A stretch of DNA of 64,000 bases from DATDGX01 sp036521875 (GTDB taxonomy: Bacteria; Desulfobacterota; Binatia; Binatales; Binataceae): assembly GCA_036521875.1 (NCBI GenBank), contig DATDGX010000052.1, positions 10,570-74,569 of the forward strand, read 5' to 3'. The notes under the pieces were generated by a model. That model did not search any database and was not told the origin of the DNA. It was given only the letters and a program-made list of their open reading frames with translations. The translations under genes were made by a program, and so were the position numbers. Positions 22,947 to 32,510 of this stretch are shown here, piece by piece (the first letter of the stretch is position 1; each line of letters opens with the position of its first letter).

Positions 22947-24392
22947 TCAGAGCGGAACCTGGCGTCGTGGCGCGGCGACCTCGACGCACGCGCCGGGTGC
23001 GGGAATGACTTTGTTGGGGTTCGAGCGTTCCAGCGGGTCGAATACGCGGCGCAGCTCGGTCATAGCTGTAAGGTCGTCGGGCGAGAACAACAGCGGCATC
23101 TCGGCCAGCTTCTCGACGCCGATTCCATGTTCGCCGGTGAGGCTGCCGCCCATCTCGACGCAGGCCTTCAGGATTTCGCGTCCCGCTTCGATCGCGCGGA
23201 GGACCTGACCGGGCTCGCGCTCGTCGTAGAGAATTATTGGATGAATGTTGCCGTCGCCGGCGTGGAAGACGTTGCCGATGCTGAGGCCGTGGCGGCGGCT
23301 CACCTCGCTTATTACGCGCATGATTTGCGGAAGACGGGTGCGCGGTACGACGCCGTCCTGCGTCGCGTAGTTGGGTGCGAGGCGTCCGACCGCTCCGAAA
23401 GCCCGTTTGCGCGCTTTCCAAAGCGCGGCGCGTTCGGCTTCATCGCAGGCTAGTTTCACGTCGACCGCGCCGTCGGTGCGCAACAGTTCCATCACGGCGG
23501 CGGCGCGATCGCCAAGTCCGGCCTTCAGGCCCTCGAGTTCGACCAGCAGCACTGCGCCCGCTTCAGCCGGCAGGCCGACGTGAAACGCCGCCTCGACCGC
23601 GCGAATGATGAGCTGGTCCATCATCTCGATTGCGCCCGGGACGATTCCCGCCGCGATGATTGCCGACACGGCGCGCGTCGCCGAATCGACGTCGGGGAAG
23701 ATCGCGAGGATGGTGGCGCGGCTCTCGGGCTCGCGCAGCAGCTTGAGCGTCGCGCGCGTAACGATTCCGGTGGTGCCTTCCGCACCGACCACCGCGCCGG
23801 CCAGATCGTAGCCGCATCGCTCTTCGCAGGGGCCGCCCAACTCGACGACTTCGCCGTCGGGCAGGACCAGCTCGAGGCCGAGCACGTGATTGGTGGTCAC
23901 GCCGTATTTCAAGGTATGCGGGCCGCCCGAATTTTCCGCGATGTTGCCGCCGATGGTGCACGCCTGCTGCGAGGACGGATCGGGCGCGTAGAAGTAACCC
24001 TGCTCCTTGACCGCGTTGGTTACGTGGAGATTCACCACTCCGCTTTCGACTTCAACGCGGCGACTGGCGATATCGATCGAGACAATCCGGTTCATCCGCG
24101 AAGTGCAGATCATCACAGGCGCATCGAGCGGAAGCGCACCGCCGGAAAGACCGGTGCCCGCGCCGCGCGGGACGAACGCAACGCCGCGCCGATGCAGCGC
24201 GCGCAAGATGGAACTGGTTTCCGTGGTCGTGCGCGGCATCAGCAACAGGTCCGGCGCGCTCTTCTCGATCGTCCATCCGTCGCACTCGTAGACTTTGAGC
24301 TCGCTCGGTCGCGCGACGATACCGCCCGGACCGACGATTGCGGAAAGCTCGTCGACCAGTTCTCGATCGATAGAACTCGCGCCGTTGTTCAC
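22947..24392 (-). CDS. glcD: Glycolate oxidase FAD-linked catalytic subunit
   Basis: A 481-residue FAD enzyme, first gene of glcDEF. FAD_binding_4 is seen as FVPRGAGTGLSGGALPL and CTIGGNIAENSGGPHTLKYG. The C-terminal FAD-oxidase domain holds GNVFHAGDGNIHP, with the metal/substrate His residues, and SLTGEHGIGVEK. It oxidises glycolate (or D-lactate; the families are hard to separate) to the 2-oxo acid. The frame opens at TTG 24398, but GTG 24392 has AAGG 7 nt upstream, so it is preferred. It is divergent from an aminotransferase able to convert glyoxylate to glycine, which favours glycolate as the substrate. Confidence 0.93.
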   Translation of the reverse strand: MNNGASSIDRELVDELSAIVGPGGIVARPSELKVYECDGWTIEKSAPDLLLMPRTTTETSSILRALHRRGVAFVPRGAGTGLSGGALPLDAPVMICTSRMNRIVSIDIASRRVEVESGVVNLHVTNAVKEQGYFYAPDPSSQQACTIGGNIAENSGGPHTLKYGVTTNHVLGLELVLPDGEVVELGGPCEERCGYDLAGAVVGAEGTTGIVTRATLKLLREPESRATILAIFPDVDSATRAVSAIIAAGIVPGAIEMMDQLIIRAVEAAFHVGLPAEAGAVLLVELEGLKAGLGDRAAAVMELLRTDGAVDVKLACDEAERAALWKARKRAFGAVGRLAPNYATQDGVVPRTRLPQIMRVISEVSRRHGLSIGNVFHAGDGNIHPIILYDEREPGQVLRAIEAGREILKACVEMGGSLTGEHGIGVEKLAEMPLLFSPDDLTAMTELRRVFDPLERSNPNKVIPAPGACVEVAAPRRQVPL

Positions 24393-24428
24393 GTCCAAAC
24401 CTTAGCACAGCCGCCCATGCTAGCGGTT

Positions 24429-24456
24429 TTGCCAATCTTTAGTTGCGGGTCATAAT
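24429..24456 (+). promoter_or_regulatory. Candidate promoter for the aminotransferase gene
   Basis: TTGCCA (24429-24434) and CATAAT (24451-24456) are each one base from the sigma-70 consensus and are 16 bp apart. They lie in the divergent glcD/aminotransferase region and would direct transcription rightward, with a leader of about 75 nt. Confidence 0.45.
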
Positions 24457-24539
24457 AGCGGGGATCGAAATAAGCGCGCAGTTTACCAAGTCGCGATCGA
24501 GGCGCAGATTTTGCGGCGCCAATCGGAAGGGGAACAACT

Positions 24540-25760
24540 TTGGCAGATACATATCCGGAACTCAGGCCCGCGGCGCGCGTGCTGCTCGGCCCCGGCCCGT
24601 CGAACGTTCATCCGCGCGTGATGAAGGCGATGCTCTCGCCGGTCGTCGGCCATCTCGATCCCGACTTCCTCAAGGTGATGGAAGACATCAAGCGGCTGCT
24701 GCGGACTGTCTTCCGCACCAAAAACGAGATCACCTTTCCGATCTCGGGAACCGGGTCGGCCGGAATGGAAGCGGTGATGGCCAACCTTATCGAGGAAGAC
24801 GACGAGATCGTGGTCGGCGTCGCGGGCGCTTTTGGCGTGCGGCTGGCCGAGGTCGGCGAGCGGCTCGGCGCCAAAGTGCACCGGGTCGAAGCCGAGTGGG
24901 GGCGAATCGTCGAGCCCGCGAAGATCGCGGAGGCACTCAAGACAGCGAAGCGGCCTAAGCTCGTCGCGCTGGTGCACGCAGAGACGTCGACGGGGATGTA
25001 TCAGCCAATCGAGGAAATCTCGGCGCTCGCGCATCGCGCGGGCGCGATGATGGTGATGGACGCGGTGACCTCGCTCGGATGCGTTCCAGTAGAAATCGAC
25101 AAGTGGCAGATCGACGGCTGCTACAGCTGCACGCAGAAGGGAATTGGCGCGCCGCCGGGTCTCGCACCGGTGACCTTCAGCGCGCGCGCGATGGAAGCGG
25201 TGCACAAGCGCAAATCGAAATGCCACTCATGGTATTTCGATGTTGCGCTGATCGAGCAATATTGGGGACCCGACCGGCTCTACCATCACACTGCGCCGAT
25301 CACGATGAACTACGCGTTGTACGAAGCGCTGCGGATCGTCGTCGAAGAAGGACTCGAAGCGCGCTGGCGGCGGCACGTGGCAAACGCTTCCGCGCTGCAG
25401 GCCGGGCTTGCCGCGATGCGGCTCGAGCTCGCGGCACAGGAGGGACATCGTCTGCCGCAATTGACCGCGGTGCGGGTGCCGTCCGGGATCGATGAAGCGG
25501 CGGTGCGCGCGGAGTTGCTGCGCCTTTTCAACATCGAGATCGGCGCGGGTCTCGGCCCGTTCAAGGGCAAGGTGTGGCGAATCGGGTTGATGGGAGAAGG
25601 ATCGCGGCGCGAAAACGTGATCCTGATCCTGAACGCACTCGAGGAGATCCTCGGCTCGATGGGCCTGGAGATAGCGCGGGGCAGGGCGCTCAGCGCCGCC
25701 GACGACGCGTACGTCGCGCAAGGTCTGGGAGCGGGCGCACCGCCACCGGGCAGCGATTGA
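24540..25760 (+). CDS. Alanine/serine-glyoxylate aminotransferase family protein
   Basis: A 406-residue class V PLP aminotransferase. Signatures are LLGPGPSNVHPRVM at residue 15, the cofactor-cradling ISGTGSAGMEAVM near 68, MDAVTSLGCVPVEID near 173, and the Schiff-base Lys200 in CTQKGIGAPPG. It ends with WRIGLMGEGSRRENV, carrying the Arg that binds the substrate carboxylate. It should transaminate glyoxylate to glycine using alanine or serine. Divergence from glcDEF supports a joint route glycolate to glyoxylate to glycine. The start is TTG 24540, preceded by GGAAGGGGA at a good distance; no closer ATG/GTG precedes the conserved region. Confidence 0.92.
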   Translation: MADTYPELRPAARVLLGPGPSNVHPRVMKAMLSPVVGHLDPDFLKVMEDIKRLLRTVFRTKNEITFPISGTGSAGMEAVMANLIEEDDEIVVGVAGAFGVRLAEVGERLGAKVHRVEAEWGRIVEPAKIAEALKTAKRPKLVALVHAETSTGMYQPIEEISALAHRAGAMMVMDAVTSLGCVPVEIDKWQIDGCYSCTQKGIGAPPGLAPVTFSARAMEAVHKRKSKCHSWYFDVALIEQYWGPDRLYHHTAPITMNYALYEALRIVVEEGLEARWRRHVANASALQAGLAAMRLELAAQEGHRLPQLTAVRVPSGIDEAAVRAELLRLFNIEIGAGLGPFKGKVWRIGLMGEGSRRENVILILNALEEILGSMGLEIARGRALSAADDAYVAQGLGAGAPPPGSD

Positions 25761-25802
25761 GGAGAAGGAGCCGATGGGGCGCCGGGTCTCGAGGCAGTGG
25801 CT

Positions 25803-26381
25803 ATGAGCGGCAACGAGCCATGGAAGCGGACCGAGGGTGTCATCGCACGCGGTCCTGAAATTATCATCGTCGAGTACGATTCGCGGTGGCCGCAGATGTT
25901 CGAAGCCGAGAAGGCGCGGCTGATGGCCGCGACAGGCGATCTGTTCGTTGAGCTCGAGCATGTCGGAAGTTCAGCGGTTCCTGGTCTCGCCGGAAAGCCG
26001 GTCATGGATATGCTCGCGGCGGTTAGAAATCTCGGAGCCGTTGAAGCTCATGTGCCTGCGCTGGCGAATCTGGGCTATGTGAAAATTCCGTTTCTAGCCG
26101 GTCGGCTGTTCTTTTTGAAACGCGGCGGAATAGACAATTACAATATTCACATCGTGCCAAGGGAAAGCTTCCAGACCGATAGCCAGTTGCTGTTGCGCAA
26201 CTATTTGCGGTCTCATCCGGAAGTCGCCGCGGAGTATGCGCGCTTGAAATGCGAGATCGTCGGGCGAATCGAACACTACTCGCAATACAGTCCCGCCAAG
26301 AGCGAATTCATTCAGTCGATGGTCGACCATGCCTGCGACGAGCGCGGCATCAAGCGCCGCAGAACCCGAGATACCGCTTGA
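25803..26381 (+). CDS. GrpB family protein (nucleotidyltransferase-like fold)
   Basis: A 192-residue protein of the GrpB/UPF0157 family. The hallmark core is VEYDSRWPQMFEAEK, then ELEHVGSSAVPGLAGKPVMDM, then NIHIVPRESFQ, with the conserved H-V-G-S-(S/T)-(A/S)-V-P-G-(L/M) motif resembling an ancient nucleotidyltransferase active site. Family members occur alone or fused to dephospho-CoA kinase; their reaction is not firmly established. ATG 25803 follows GAGG by 7 nt; a GTG two codons earlier is in frame. It sits 42 bp after the aminotransferase and 47 bp before a GST, so all three may be co-transcribed. Confidence 0.9.
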   Translation: MSGNEPWKRTEGVIARGPEIIIVEYDSRWPQMFEAEKARLMAATGDLFVELEHVGSSAVPGLAGKPVMDMLAAVRNLGAVEAHVPALANLGYVKIPFLAGRLFFLKRGGIDNYNIHIVPRESFQTDSQLLLRNYLRSHPEVAAEYARLKCEIVGRIEHYSQYSPAKSEFIQSMVDHACDERGIKRRRTRDTA

Positions 26382-26428
26382 ACGAGTGCGGCGAAGATCA
26401 CGGGCGCGCCGCGCGGCGGAGAATGGAC

Positions 26429-27037
26429 ATGAAAATGTACGACTTCACGCTCGCGCCAAGTCCGCGCCGGGTGCGGATTTTCCTTGCCGAGAAAGGGGTC
26501 AGCGTCGCGCTCGAGCAGGTCGATATCATGCGCAACGCAAACCGCACGCCTGCCTTCTACCGGATGAACCCGCTCGGCTCGCTTCCGATACTCGAGCTCG
26601 ATGACGGAAGCTTCCTCAGCGAGAGCGTCGCGATATGCCGGTACTTCGAGGGATTGCATCGTGAGCCGCCATTATTCGGCGTCGGCGCACTCGAGCAGGC
26701 GCGCGTCGAGATGTGGAACCGGCGCGTCGAGTTGGGAATTTTCGCGCCGGTCGGCCACGTATGGTCGCATCTGAGCAAGGTGTCGGAAGGACGCGGGCAC
26801 AGGATTCCGGAGTTCGGACGTATCGAGCGTGACACGGCGGTCAGAGGCTTCGCGATCCTAGACGTAGCGTTGGGGCAGAGCGACTTCGTCGCCGGCGAGC
26901 GATTCTCGATCGCCGACATCACCACGCTTTGCATGGTCGATTTCGCGAAGACCGTGGAGATCGAAATTCAGCCGGAACAGAAAAACCTGGCGCGCTGGTA
27001 CGCGCAGGTCGCCTCGCGCCCAAGCGCGAACGCGTAG
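26429..27037 (+). CDS. Glutathione S-transferase family protein
   Basis: A 202-residue GST with KMYDFTLAPSPRRVRIFLAE, the thioredoxin-fold opening with Ser-Pro at the active-site turn, then MNPLGSLPILELDDG with cis-Pro, SESVAICRYFE as the glutathione-binding turn, and GERFSIADITTLCMVDF in the helical domain. It resembles bacterial GSTs active on hydrophobic electrophiles, but the substrate is unknown. Three in-frame ATGs lie at 26423, 26429 and 26435; the middle one has the best spacing from GGAG at 26417-26420. It converges with gyrA, whose stop is only 6 bp away, with no room for a terminator. Confidence 0.9.
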   Translation: MKMYDFTLAPSPRRVRIFLAEKGVSVALEQVDIMRNANRTPAFYRMNPLGSLPILELDDGSFLSESVAICRYFEGLHREPPLFGVGALEQARVEMWNRRVELGIFAPVGHVWSHLSKVSEGRGHRIPEFGRIERDTAVRGFAILDVALGQSDFVAGERFSIADITTLCMVDFAKTVEIEIQPEQKNLARWYAQVASRPSANA

Positions 27038-27043
27038 CAGGAG

Positions 27044-29593
27044 CTACTCTTCGCTCTCGCCGGTCGCGGCGCCATTCGAGCCATTGCCGTTGCCGCCGTT
27101 GCCGTCGTCCTCTTCCTTCTCGGCCAGGCCGGCGACGGCGCGGACTTTCTCGTTCGGCTCGAGCTTCACCAGGTGCACGCCCTGAGCGTTGCGGCCCGTG
27201 ATGCGCACGTCTTTCACCCCGAGCCGGATCACCTTTCCGCCGTCGGTTATCAGCATCACCTGATCGTCCGAGCCGACCTGGCGAACGCTGATTACCTTGC
27301 CGGTTTTTTCGGTGACGTTCATCGTGATCACGCCCTTGCCACCGCGATGCGTCAGCCGGTAGTCCGACGCCGGCGTGCGTTTGCCGTAGCCGAGCTCCGA
27401 AACCGTGAGCAGCGTTTCGTCCTCGCGCGAGGTCGACATCGAAACGATTTCGTCTTCGACCAGCGTCACGGTCTTGCCTTCCTTGATCGGGTACGATTCG
27501 AGCTCCATTCCGACCACGCCCTGGGTATCGCGGCCCATCGGGCGCGCTTCCTCTTCCTTGAACCTGATGGCCTGGCCCGCGCGCGTCGAAAGCACGATCT
27601 GCTGATTGCCGTCGGTGACGCGCACGTCGACCAGGGCGTCGCCGTCGTCGAGGCTCATCGCGATGATCCCGCTGGAGCGCACATTCGCGAACGCGTCGAT
27701 CTCGGTTTTTTTCACACGGCCGCGGCGAGTGGCGAAAAACACGAACTTGCCCTTGAGGTCGCGCGGCACCGGGATGAACGCGGAGAGCTTCTCGTCGTCG
27801 GCGAGGCTGAGCAGGTTCGCAATCGAGCGGCCCTTGGCGGCGCGGCCGGCTTCGGGAAGCTCATAGGCCTTGAGTTGATAGACCTTGCCCTTGGAGGTGA
27901 AGAACAGCAGGCGGTCATGCGTCGAGACGCGCTCGAGATGCTCGACGAAATCCTCTTCGGTGGTGGTCGCGCCGATCTTGCCGCGGCCGCCGCGCCGCTG
28001 CGTCCGGTACAGCGACAGCGGCGTGCGCTTGAGGTAGCCGCCGTGAGTGATGGTGACGAGCACGTCCTCTTCGACGATCAGGTCTTCGACCGAGAACTCG
28101 CCCTCGGCCTCGATGATCTGGGTGCGGCGCGGATCGGCGAACTCCTTCTTGATGTCCTCGAGCTCGGCGGCGATGAGCTTCAGCAGCTCGTGGTCATCGG
28201 CGAGGATCTCCCGGAGGCGCTTGATCGTGTTGGCGACTTGCTTGTGCTCGGTTTCGATCTTCTCGCGCTCCAGCGAGGTCAGTCTGCGCAGCGTCAGATC
28301 GAGGATCGCCTGCGCTTGGGGCTGCGACAGTTTGAATCGCGTCATCAGGCCCGAGCGAGCTGCCTCGGCATCTTTGGAGGCGCGAATCAGCTTGATGACC
28401 GCGTCGAGGTTCTGCAGTGCGATCAGCAGTCCGTCCAGGATGTGCAGGCGCGCCTCGGCCTCGCGCAGCTCGAAGCGGGTGCGCCGCGTGAGCACCACTT
28501 TGCGATGCTCAAGAAAGGCGACCAGCATCTGCAGGAGATTCATCTCCTTGGGCCGGCCCTCGTGGATGCCGAGCAGGATGATCCCGTAGCCGAGTTGCAT
28601 CTGGGTCAGCTTGTAGAGCTGGTTGAGCACCACGCGCGGCTCGGCGTCGCGCTTGAGCTCGATCACGATTCGCATCCCGTCGCGGTCCGACTCGTCGCGC
28701 AGATCACTGATGCCATCGAGCCGCTTTTCGTTGACCAGCTCTGCCATCCGCTCGATCAGGCGCGCCTTGTTCACCTGGTAAGGGATCTCGCGCACGATGA
28801 TCGACGCGCGGTTCGAACGCTTGTCGGTCTCGATCGCCGCCAGCGCGCGCATCGTGAGCGTTCCGCGCCCGGTCAGATATGCCTGCCGGATGGTGGCGCG
28901 GCCGAGCAACTGTCCGCCGGTGGGGAAATCGGGGCCGGGAATGATGTCGAGGACTTTCTCGAGGCTCAAGTCCGGGTTTTCGATCAGCGCGAACAGCGCG
29001 TCGCATACTTCGCCGAGATTGTGCGGCGGGATATTGGTCGCCATCCCGACCGCGATGCCGTCGGAGCCGTTGATAAGCAGGTTCGGCACCTGCGCGGGCA
29101 GAACTTCGGGCTCCTCCTGCGAGCCGTCGTAGTTGGAAATGAAATCGACGGTGTCTTTTTCGATATCGGCGAGCAGGCGCTCGGCCAGGCGCGTGAGCCG
29201 GCATTCCGTATAGCGCATCGCGGCGGGCGGGTCGCCGTCGACGGAGCCGAAATTTCCCTGGCCGTCGATCAGCGGGTAGCGCAAGGTGAACGTCTGCGCC
29301 ATGCGCGCGAGCGCGTCGTAAACCGCGGTGTCGCCGTGCGGATGATACTTGCCGAGGACCTCGCCGACCACGGCGGCGCACTTGATGTGGCGGCGGTTGG
29401 GAAGCAGGCCGGCACGGAACATCGCGTATAGAATCCGGCGATGAACGGGCTTGAGGCCGTCGCTGATGACCGGCAGCGCGCGTCCGATATTCACCGACAT
29501 CGCGTAGTCCAGGTAGGACTGCCGCATATCGTCTTCGATATTCAGCAGCGAGGGCTCGTGGCGGGTCGGTTCGTTGCCGTTGGTCTCAGCCAT
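27044..29593 (-). CDS. gyrA: DNA gyrase subunit A
   Basis: An 849-residue GyrA of normal length. The N-terminal winged-helix/tower region contains VISDGLKPVHRRILYAM and the catalytic Tyr128 in AAMRYTECRL, which forms the covalent link to cleaved DNA. The quinolone-resistance region reads HPHGDTAVYDAL; Thr89 stands where E. coli has Ser83 and Asp93 matches Asp87. The C-terminal half is the six-bladed DNA-wrapping propeller with the GyrA-box-like RRGGRGKIG, and the tail is acidic and Asn/Gly-rich (ending GESEE). It introduces negative supercoils with GyrB. It is encoded 106 bp downstream of gyrB and is probably co-transcribed. Confidence 0.98.
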   Translation of the reverse strand: MAETNGNEPTRHEPSLLNIEDDMRQSYLDYAMSVNIGRALPVISDGLKPVHRRILYAMFRAGLLPNRRHIKCAAVVGEVLGKYHPHGDTAVYDALARMAQTFTLRYPLIDGQGNFGSVDGDPPAAMRYTECRLTRLAERLLADIEKDTVDFISNYDGSQEEPEVLPAQVPNLLINGSDGIAVGMATNIPPHNLGEVCDALFALIENPDLSLEKVLDIIPGPDFPTGGQLLGRATIRQAYLTGRGTLTMRALAAIETDKRSNRASIIVREIPYQVNKARLIERMAELVNEKRLDGISDLRDESDRDGMRIVIELKRDAEPRVVLNQLYKLTQMQLGYGIILLGIHEGRPKEMNLLQMLVAFLEHRKVVLTRRTRFELREAEARLHILDGLLIALQNLDAVIKLIRASKDAEAARSGLMTRFKLSQPQAQAILDLTLRRLTSLEREKIETEHKQVANTIKRLREILADDHELLKLIAAELEDIKKEFADPRRTQIIEAEGEFSVEDLIVEEDVLVTITHGGYLKRTPLSLYRTQRRGGRGKIGATTTEEDFVEHLERVSTHDRLLFFTSKGKVYQLKAYELPEAGRAAKGRSIANLLSLADDEKLSAFIPVPRDLKGKFVFFATRRGRVKKTEIDAFANVRSSGIIAMSLDDGDALVDVRVTDGNQQIVLSTRAGQAIRFKEEEARPMGRDTQGVVGMELESYPIKEGKTVTLVEDEIVSMSTSREDETLLTVSELGYGKRTPASDYRLTHRGGKGVITMNVTEKTGKVISVRQVGSDDQVMLITDGGKVIRLGVKDVRITGRNAQGVHLVKLEPNEKVRAVAGLAEKEEDDGNGGNGNGSNGAATGESEE

Positions 29594-29699
29594 AAATTTC
29601 CAAGCTGGCTAGCGCGAATCCCCAGCTGATCGTTGTCCGGCGACTGTGCTCACCGCGACGCGCAGGCGCGGCGCGATCAGTTGTCGACGCTCGTCGCGA

Positions 29700-32114
29700 T
29701 CAGATGTCGAGATTGCGGACGTTGAGCGCATTTTCCTCGATGAACAGCCGGCGCGGCTCGACCTGGTCGCCCATCAGCATGGTGAAAATTTCCTCGGCCT
29801 CTTCGAGCGACGAGATCTGCATCTTGAGCATCGAGCGCGTCTCCGGATTCATTGTGGTGTCCCAGAGCTGCTCCGGATTCATCTCGCCGAGGCCCTTGTA
29901 GCGATTGACCTCGACGCCCTTCTTGCCCGCTGCGAGGACCGACTCCGCGGCGGCCTTGAGCGACTCGACGGTCTGCTCGCCCTCGCTGGTCTTCAACTTG
30001 AACGGCGCGCTGACCGCCTCGAGGTCGCCGTTGAGGCGGCGAATCTCGCGCAGCTCACCGGAATGGAACAAGACCAGGTCGACGACCGTCGGCGGCTTCG
30101 CGCCGTTCTGGCGATGGGTTAGGGTGACGCGCCAGCGCGAGTCGACGTCGAGAGCGACCAGGGTGACAAGGTTGGGTTCCTTGAGCTCTTTGCGGAGCGC
30201 CTCGCCCATCGCTTTCGCCGTTTTTTCGCTTTCGAAGCTCGCGTCGGTGATGGTCTTGTCCGCCGACAGCCGCGCCAGCGCCGCGACGATCGTCCGCTGC
30301 TTGGAGCGCCGCTCCAGCGCCTCGAACATCCGATCGTGATACAGCGCCTTGCGCACCAGCGTCTTCAGCGCGACGCCCTTGTACTCGGGCGCGTCCTTGC
30401 CCTTGCCCGCCTGCAGCGTCACCGCCTCGGTGCCGAGGTCGGTCAGGTAGTCCTCGAGCGCCGCCTCGTCCTTGAGATAGCGCTCGTGCTTGCCTTTCTT
30501 GGCGCGGAACAGCGGCGGCTGCGCGACATAGAGGTAGCCGCTCTCGATAATTTCAATGAACTGGCGGAAGAAAAATGTCAGCAGCAGCGTCCGGATATGC
30601 GAACCGTCGACGTCCGCGTCGGTCATGATGATGATCTTGTGATAGCGGAGCTTGGTGACGTCTTTTTCGGTTCCGATTCCCATCCCGAGCGCGGTGATGA
30701 GCGTGCGCAGCTCTTGCGAGGAGAGCATCTTGTCGATTCGCGCGCGCTCGACGTTGAGGATCTTTCCACGCAGCGGAAGGATCGCCTGGGTCTTGCGATC
30801 GCGGCCGTCCTTGGCCGAACCGCCTGCCGACGGACCCTCGACGATGAACAGCTCGGCGCGCGCCGGGTCGCGTTCCTGGCAATCGGCCAGCTTGCCCGGC
30901 AGCGAGCCGGAATCGAGCGCGCCCTTGCGCCGCACCAGCTCCTTGGCCTTGCGCGCCGCCTCGCGGGCGGTGGCCGCCTCGATCACGCGCGCGACGATCT
31001 TTTTCGCCTCGCCGGGTTTCTTCTCGAGATGCTCGCCGAGCTTCTCGTTGACCAGCACCGCGACCAGGCCTTCGACCTCCGAGTTGCCGAGCTTGGTCTT
31101 GGTCTGGCCCTCGAACTGCGGCTCGCCGAGTTTCACGCTGATGATCGCGACCAGGCCCTCGCGCGTGTCGTCGCCCTCCAGGCGCATCTCCTTGTTCTTG
31201 AAGAGATTGTTTTTGGTCGCGTAGAAGTTGAGCGTGCGGGTCAGCGCGGACTTGAATCCCGACAGATGGGTCCCGCCTTCAATCGTGTGGATATTGTTGG
31301 CGTAGGTGAAAACCACCTCGTGCACCGCATCGGTCCACTGCAGCGCGCATTCGATGTCGACGCCCTCGCGCAGGCCCTTGAAGAAAATCACGTCGTGCAG
31401 CGGCTCGCTGCCCTTGGTCAGCGACTCGACGAACTCGGCGATTCCGCCTTCGAAGTGAAACTCCTCCGCCTTGCCGATCCGGTCGTCGCGCAGCCGGATG
31501 CGCAATCCGCCGTTGAGGTAAGCCATCTCGCGCAGGTAGCGCGCGATCACTTCGTACTTGAACTTGACCTCGTTAAAAATTGACGCGTCGGGCGTGAAGG
31601 TGGTCTTGGTGCCGGTGAGCTTGGTGGCGCCGCGCTCCTCGACCTTGGTTTTCGGCGCGCCTTTCTCGTAGCGCTGGAAATAAATCCGGCCGTTCTTGTG
31701 GACCTCGACTTCGAACTGCTCGCTGAGCGCGTTGACCACCGATGCGCCGACGCCGTGAAGGCCGCCCGAGACCTTGTACACGCCGCGGTCGAATTTACCG
31801 CCGGCGTGCAGCATGGTGTGCACCACTTCGAGCGCGGAGCGCTTCTCGGTGGCATGCATGTCGACCGGGATGCCGCGGCCGTTGTCTTCGACCGAGATCT
31901 GATCATCGCTCAGGATCGCGACGTTGATCTCGGTGCAGAAACCGCCCAGCGCTTCGTCGACCGAGTTGTCGACGATTTCGGAAACCAGGTGATGGAGTCC
32001 GCGCTCGGCGGTGTCGCCGATGTACATTCCCGGACGTTTGCGGACCGCCTCGAGGCCCTCGAGAACCTTGATAGAGTCGGCGCCGTAACCGTCAGACGAT
32101 TGCTTTTGTGCCAT
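29700..32114 (-). CDS. gyrB: DNA gyrase subunit B
   Basis: An 804-residue GyrB. The GHKL ATPase shows VRKRPGMYIGDT, EIVDNSVDEA and the ATP-lid region GGLHGVGASVVNALS. The TOPRIM domain carries EGPSAGGSAKDGRDR and DADVDGSHIRTLLL, and the C-terminal GyrA-contact motif is NRYKGLGEMNPEQLWDTTMNPETR (given in parts: YKGLGEMNPEQLW and TTMNPETR). It carries the roughly 165-residue insert seen in Gram-negative GyrB, which explains the length. The frame is open 15 codons further, but MAQKQSS at 32114 fits the family N terminus. No good ribosome site lies within 12 nt; GGAGGAG is about 20 nt upstream. A DnaA-box sequence lies 130 bp upstream. Confidence 0.98.
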   Translation of the reverse strand: MAQKQSSDGYGADSIKVLEGLEAVRKRPGMYIGDTAERGLHHLVSEIVDNSVDEALGGFCTEINVAILSDDQISVEDNGRGIPVDMHATEKRSALEVVHTMLHAGGKFDRGVYKVSGGLHGVGASVVNALSEQFEVEVHKNGRIYFQRYEKGAPKTKVEERGATKLTGTKTTFTPDASIFNEVKFKYEVIARYLREMAYLNGGLRIRLRDDRIGKAEEFHFEGGIAEFVESLTKGSEPLHDVIFFKGLREGVDIECALQWTDAVHEVVFTYANNIHTIEGGTHLSGFKSALTRTLNFYATKNNLFKNKEMRLEGDDTREGLVAIISVKLGEPQFEGQTKTKLGNSEVEGLVAVLVNEKLGEHLEKKPGEAKKIVARVIEAATAREAARKAKELVRRKGALDSGSLPGKLADCQERDPARAELFIVEGPSAGGSAKDGRDRKTQAILPLRGKILNVERARIDKMLSSQELRTLITALGMGIGTEKDVTKLRYHKIIIMTDADVDGSHIRTLLLTFFFRQFIEIIESGYLYVAQPPLFRAKKGKHERYLKDEAALEDYLTDLGTEAVTLQAGKGKDAPEYKGVALKTLVRKALYHDRMFEALERRSKQRTIVAALARLSADKTITDASFESEKTAKAMGEALRKELKEPNLVTLVALDVDSRWRVTLTHRQNGAKPPTVVDLVLFHSGELREIRRLNGDLEAVSAPFKLKTSEGEQTVESLKAAAESVLAAGKKGVEVNRYKGLGEMNPEQLWDTTMNPETRSMLKMQISSLEEAEEIFTMLMGDQVEPRRLFIEENALNVRNLDI

Positions 32115-32245
32115 AACAGAGAGGGATGATGAGGCTCCTCCAGCCACCCAAAACCGCATCCAAATTGTAGTCCGAGGAGCGCAGGAAGTAAAGCAGCGTC
32201 GATACGTTCAGAGACCGCAATCAAACGGTATTTCTATTCGAAGCC

Positions 32246-32254
32246 TGTGGATAA
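32246..32254 (-). promoter_or_regulatory. Perfect DnaA-box sequence upstream of gyrB
   Basis: The minus strand reads TTATCCACA, the consensus high-affinity DnaA box, within an AT-rich stretch 132 bp upstream of the gyrB start. I found no second perfect box in this gap, so it may serve gyrB control rather than mark a replication origin. Confidence 0.5.
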
Positions 32255-32510
32255 GAAACCATAAAGAATCAGGGAACTATTTGCTACCAGAAGGTCAGCG
32301 GTCTCAGGCGGCGACTCAGTGAGCGAACGTTACCATAATAAAACTCGATTCTGGCAAGCGCCAGCCCTCTCGTCTAACGCCGCTCTTTCAGCCCGACAAG
32401 TGGATATTTCAGAGCGACAAGTGGGTAATTAGGGCGACGAAACTTGCCGAGGCGTCGCGCGCGCCGCGCAATGTCGAATCGGCTCTCGACATCAATCCAA
32501 CCAATTCCTA

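Noticed and set aside
27173..29431. 752-codon open frame on the plus strand opposite gyrA
   Set aside because: A mirror frame of gyrA with biased low-complexity composition and no ribosome site.
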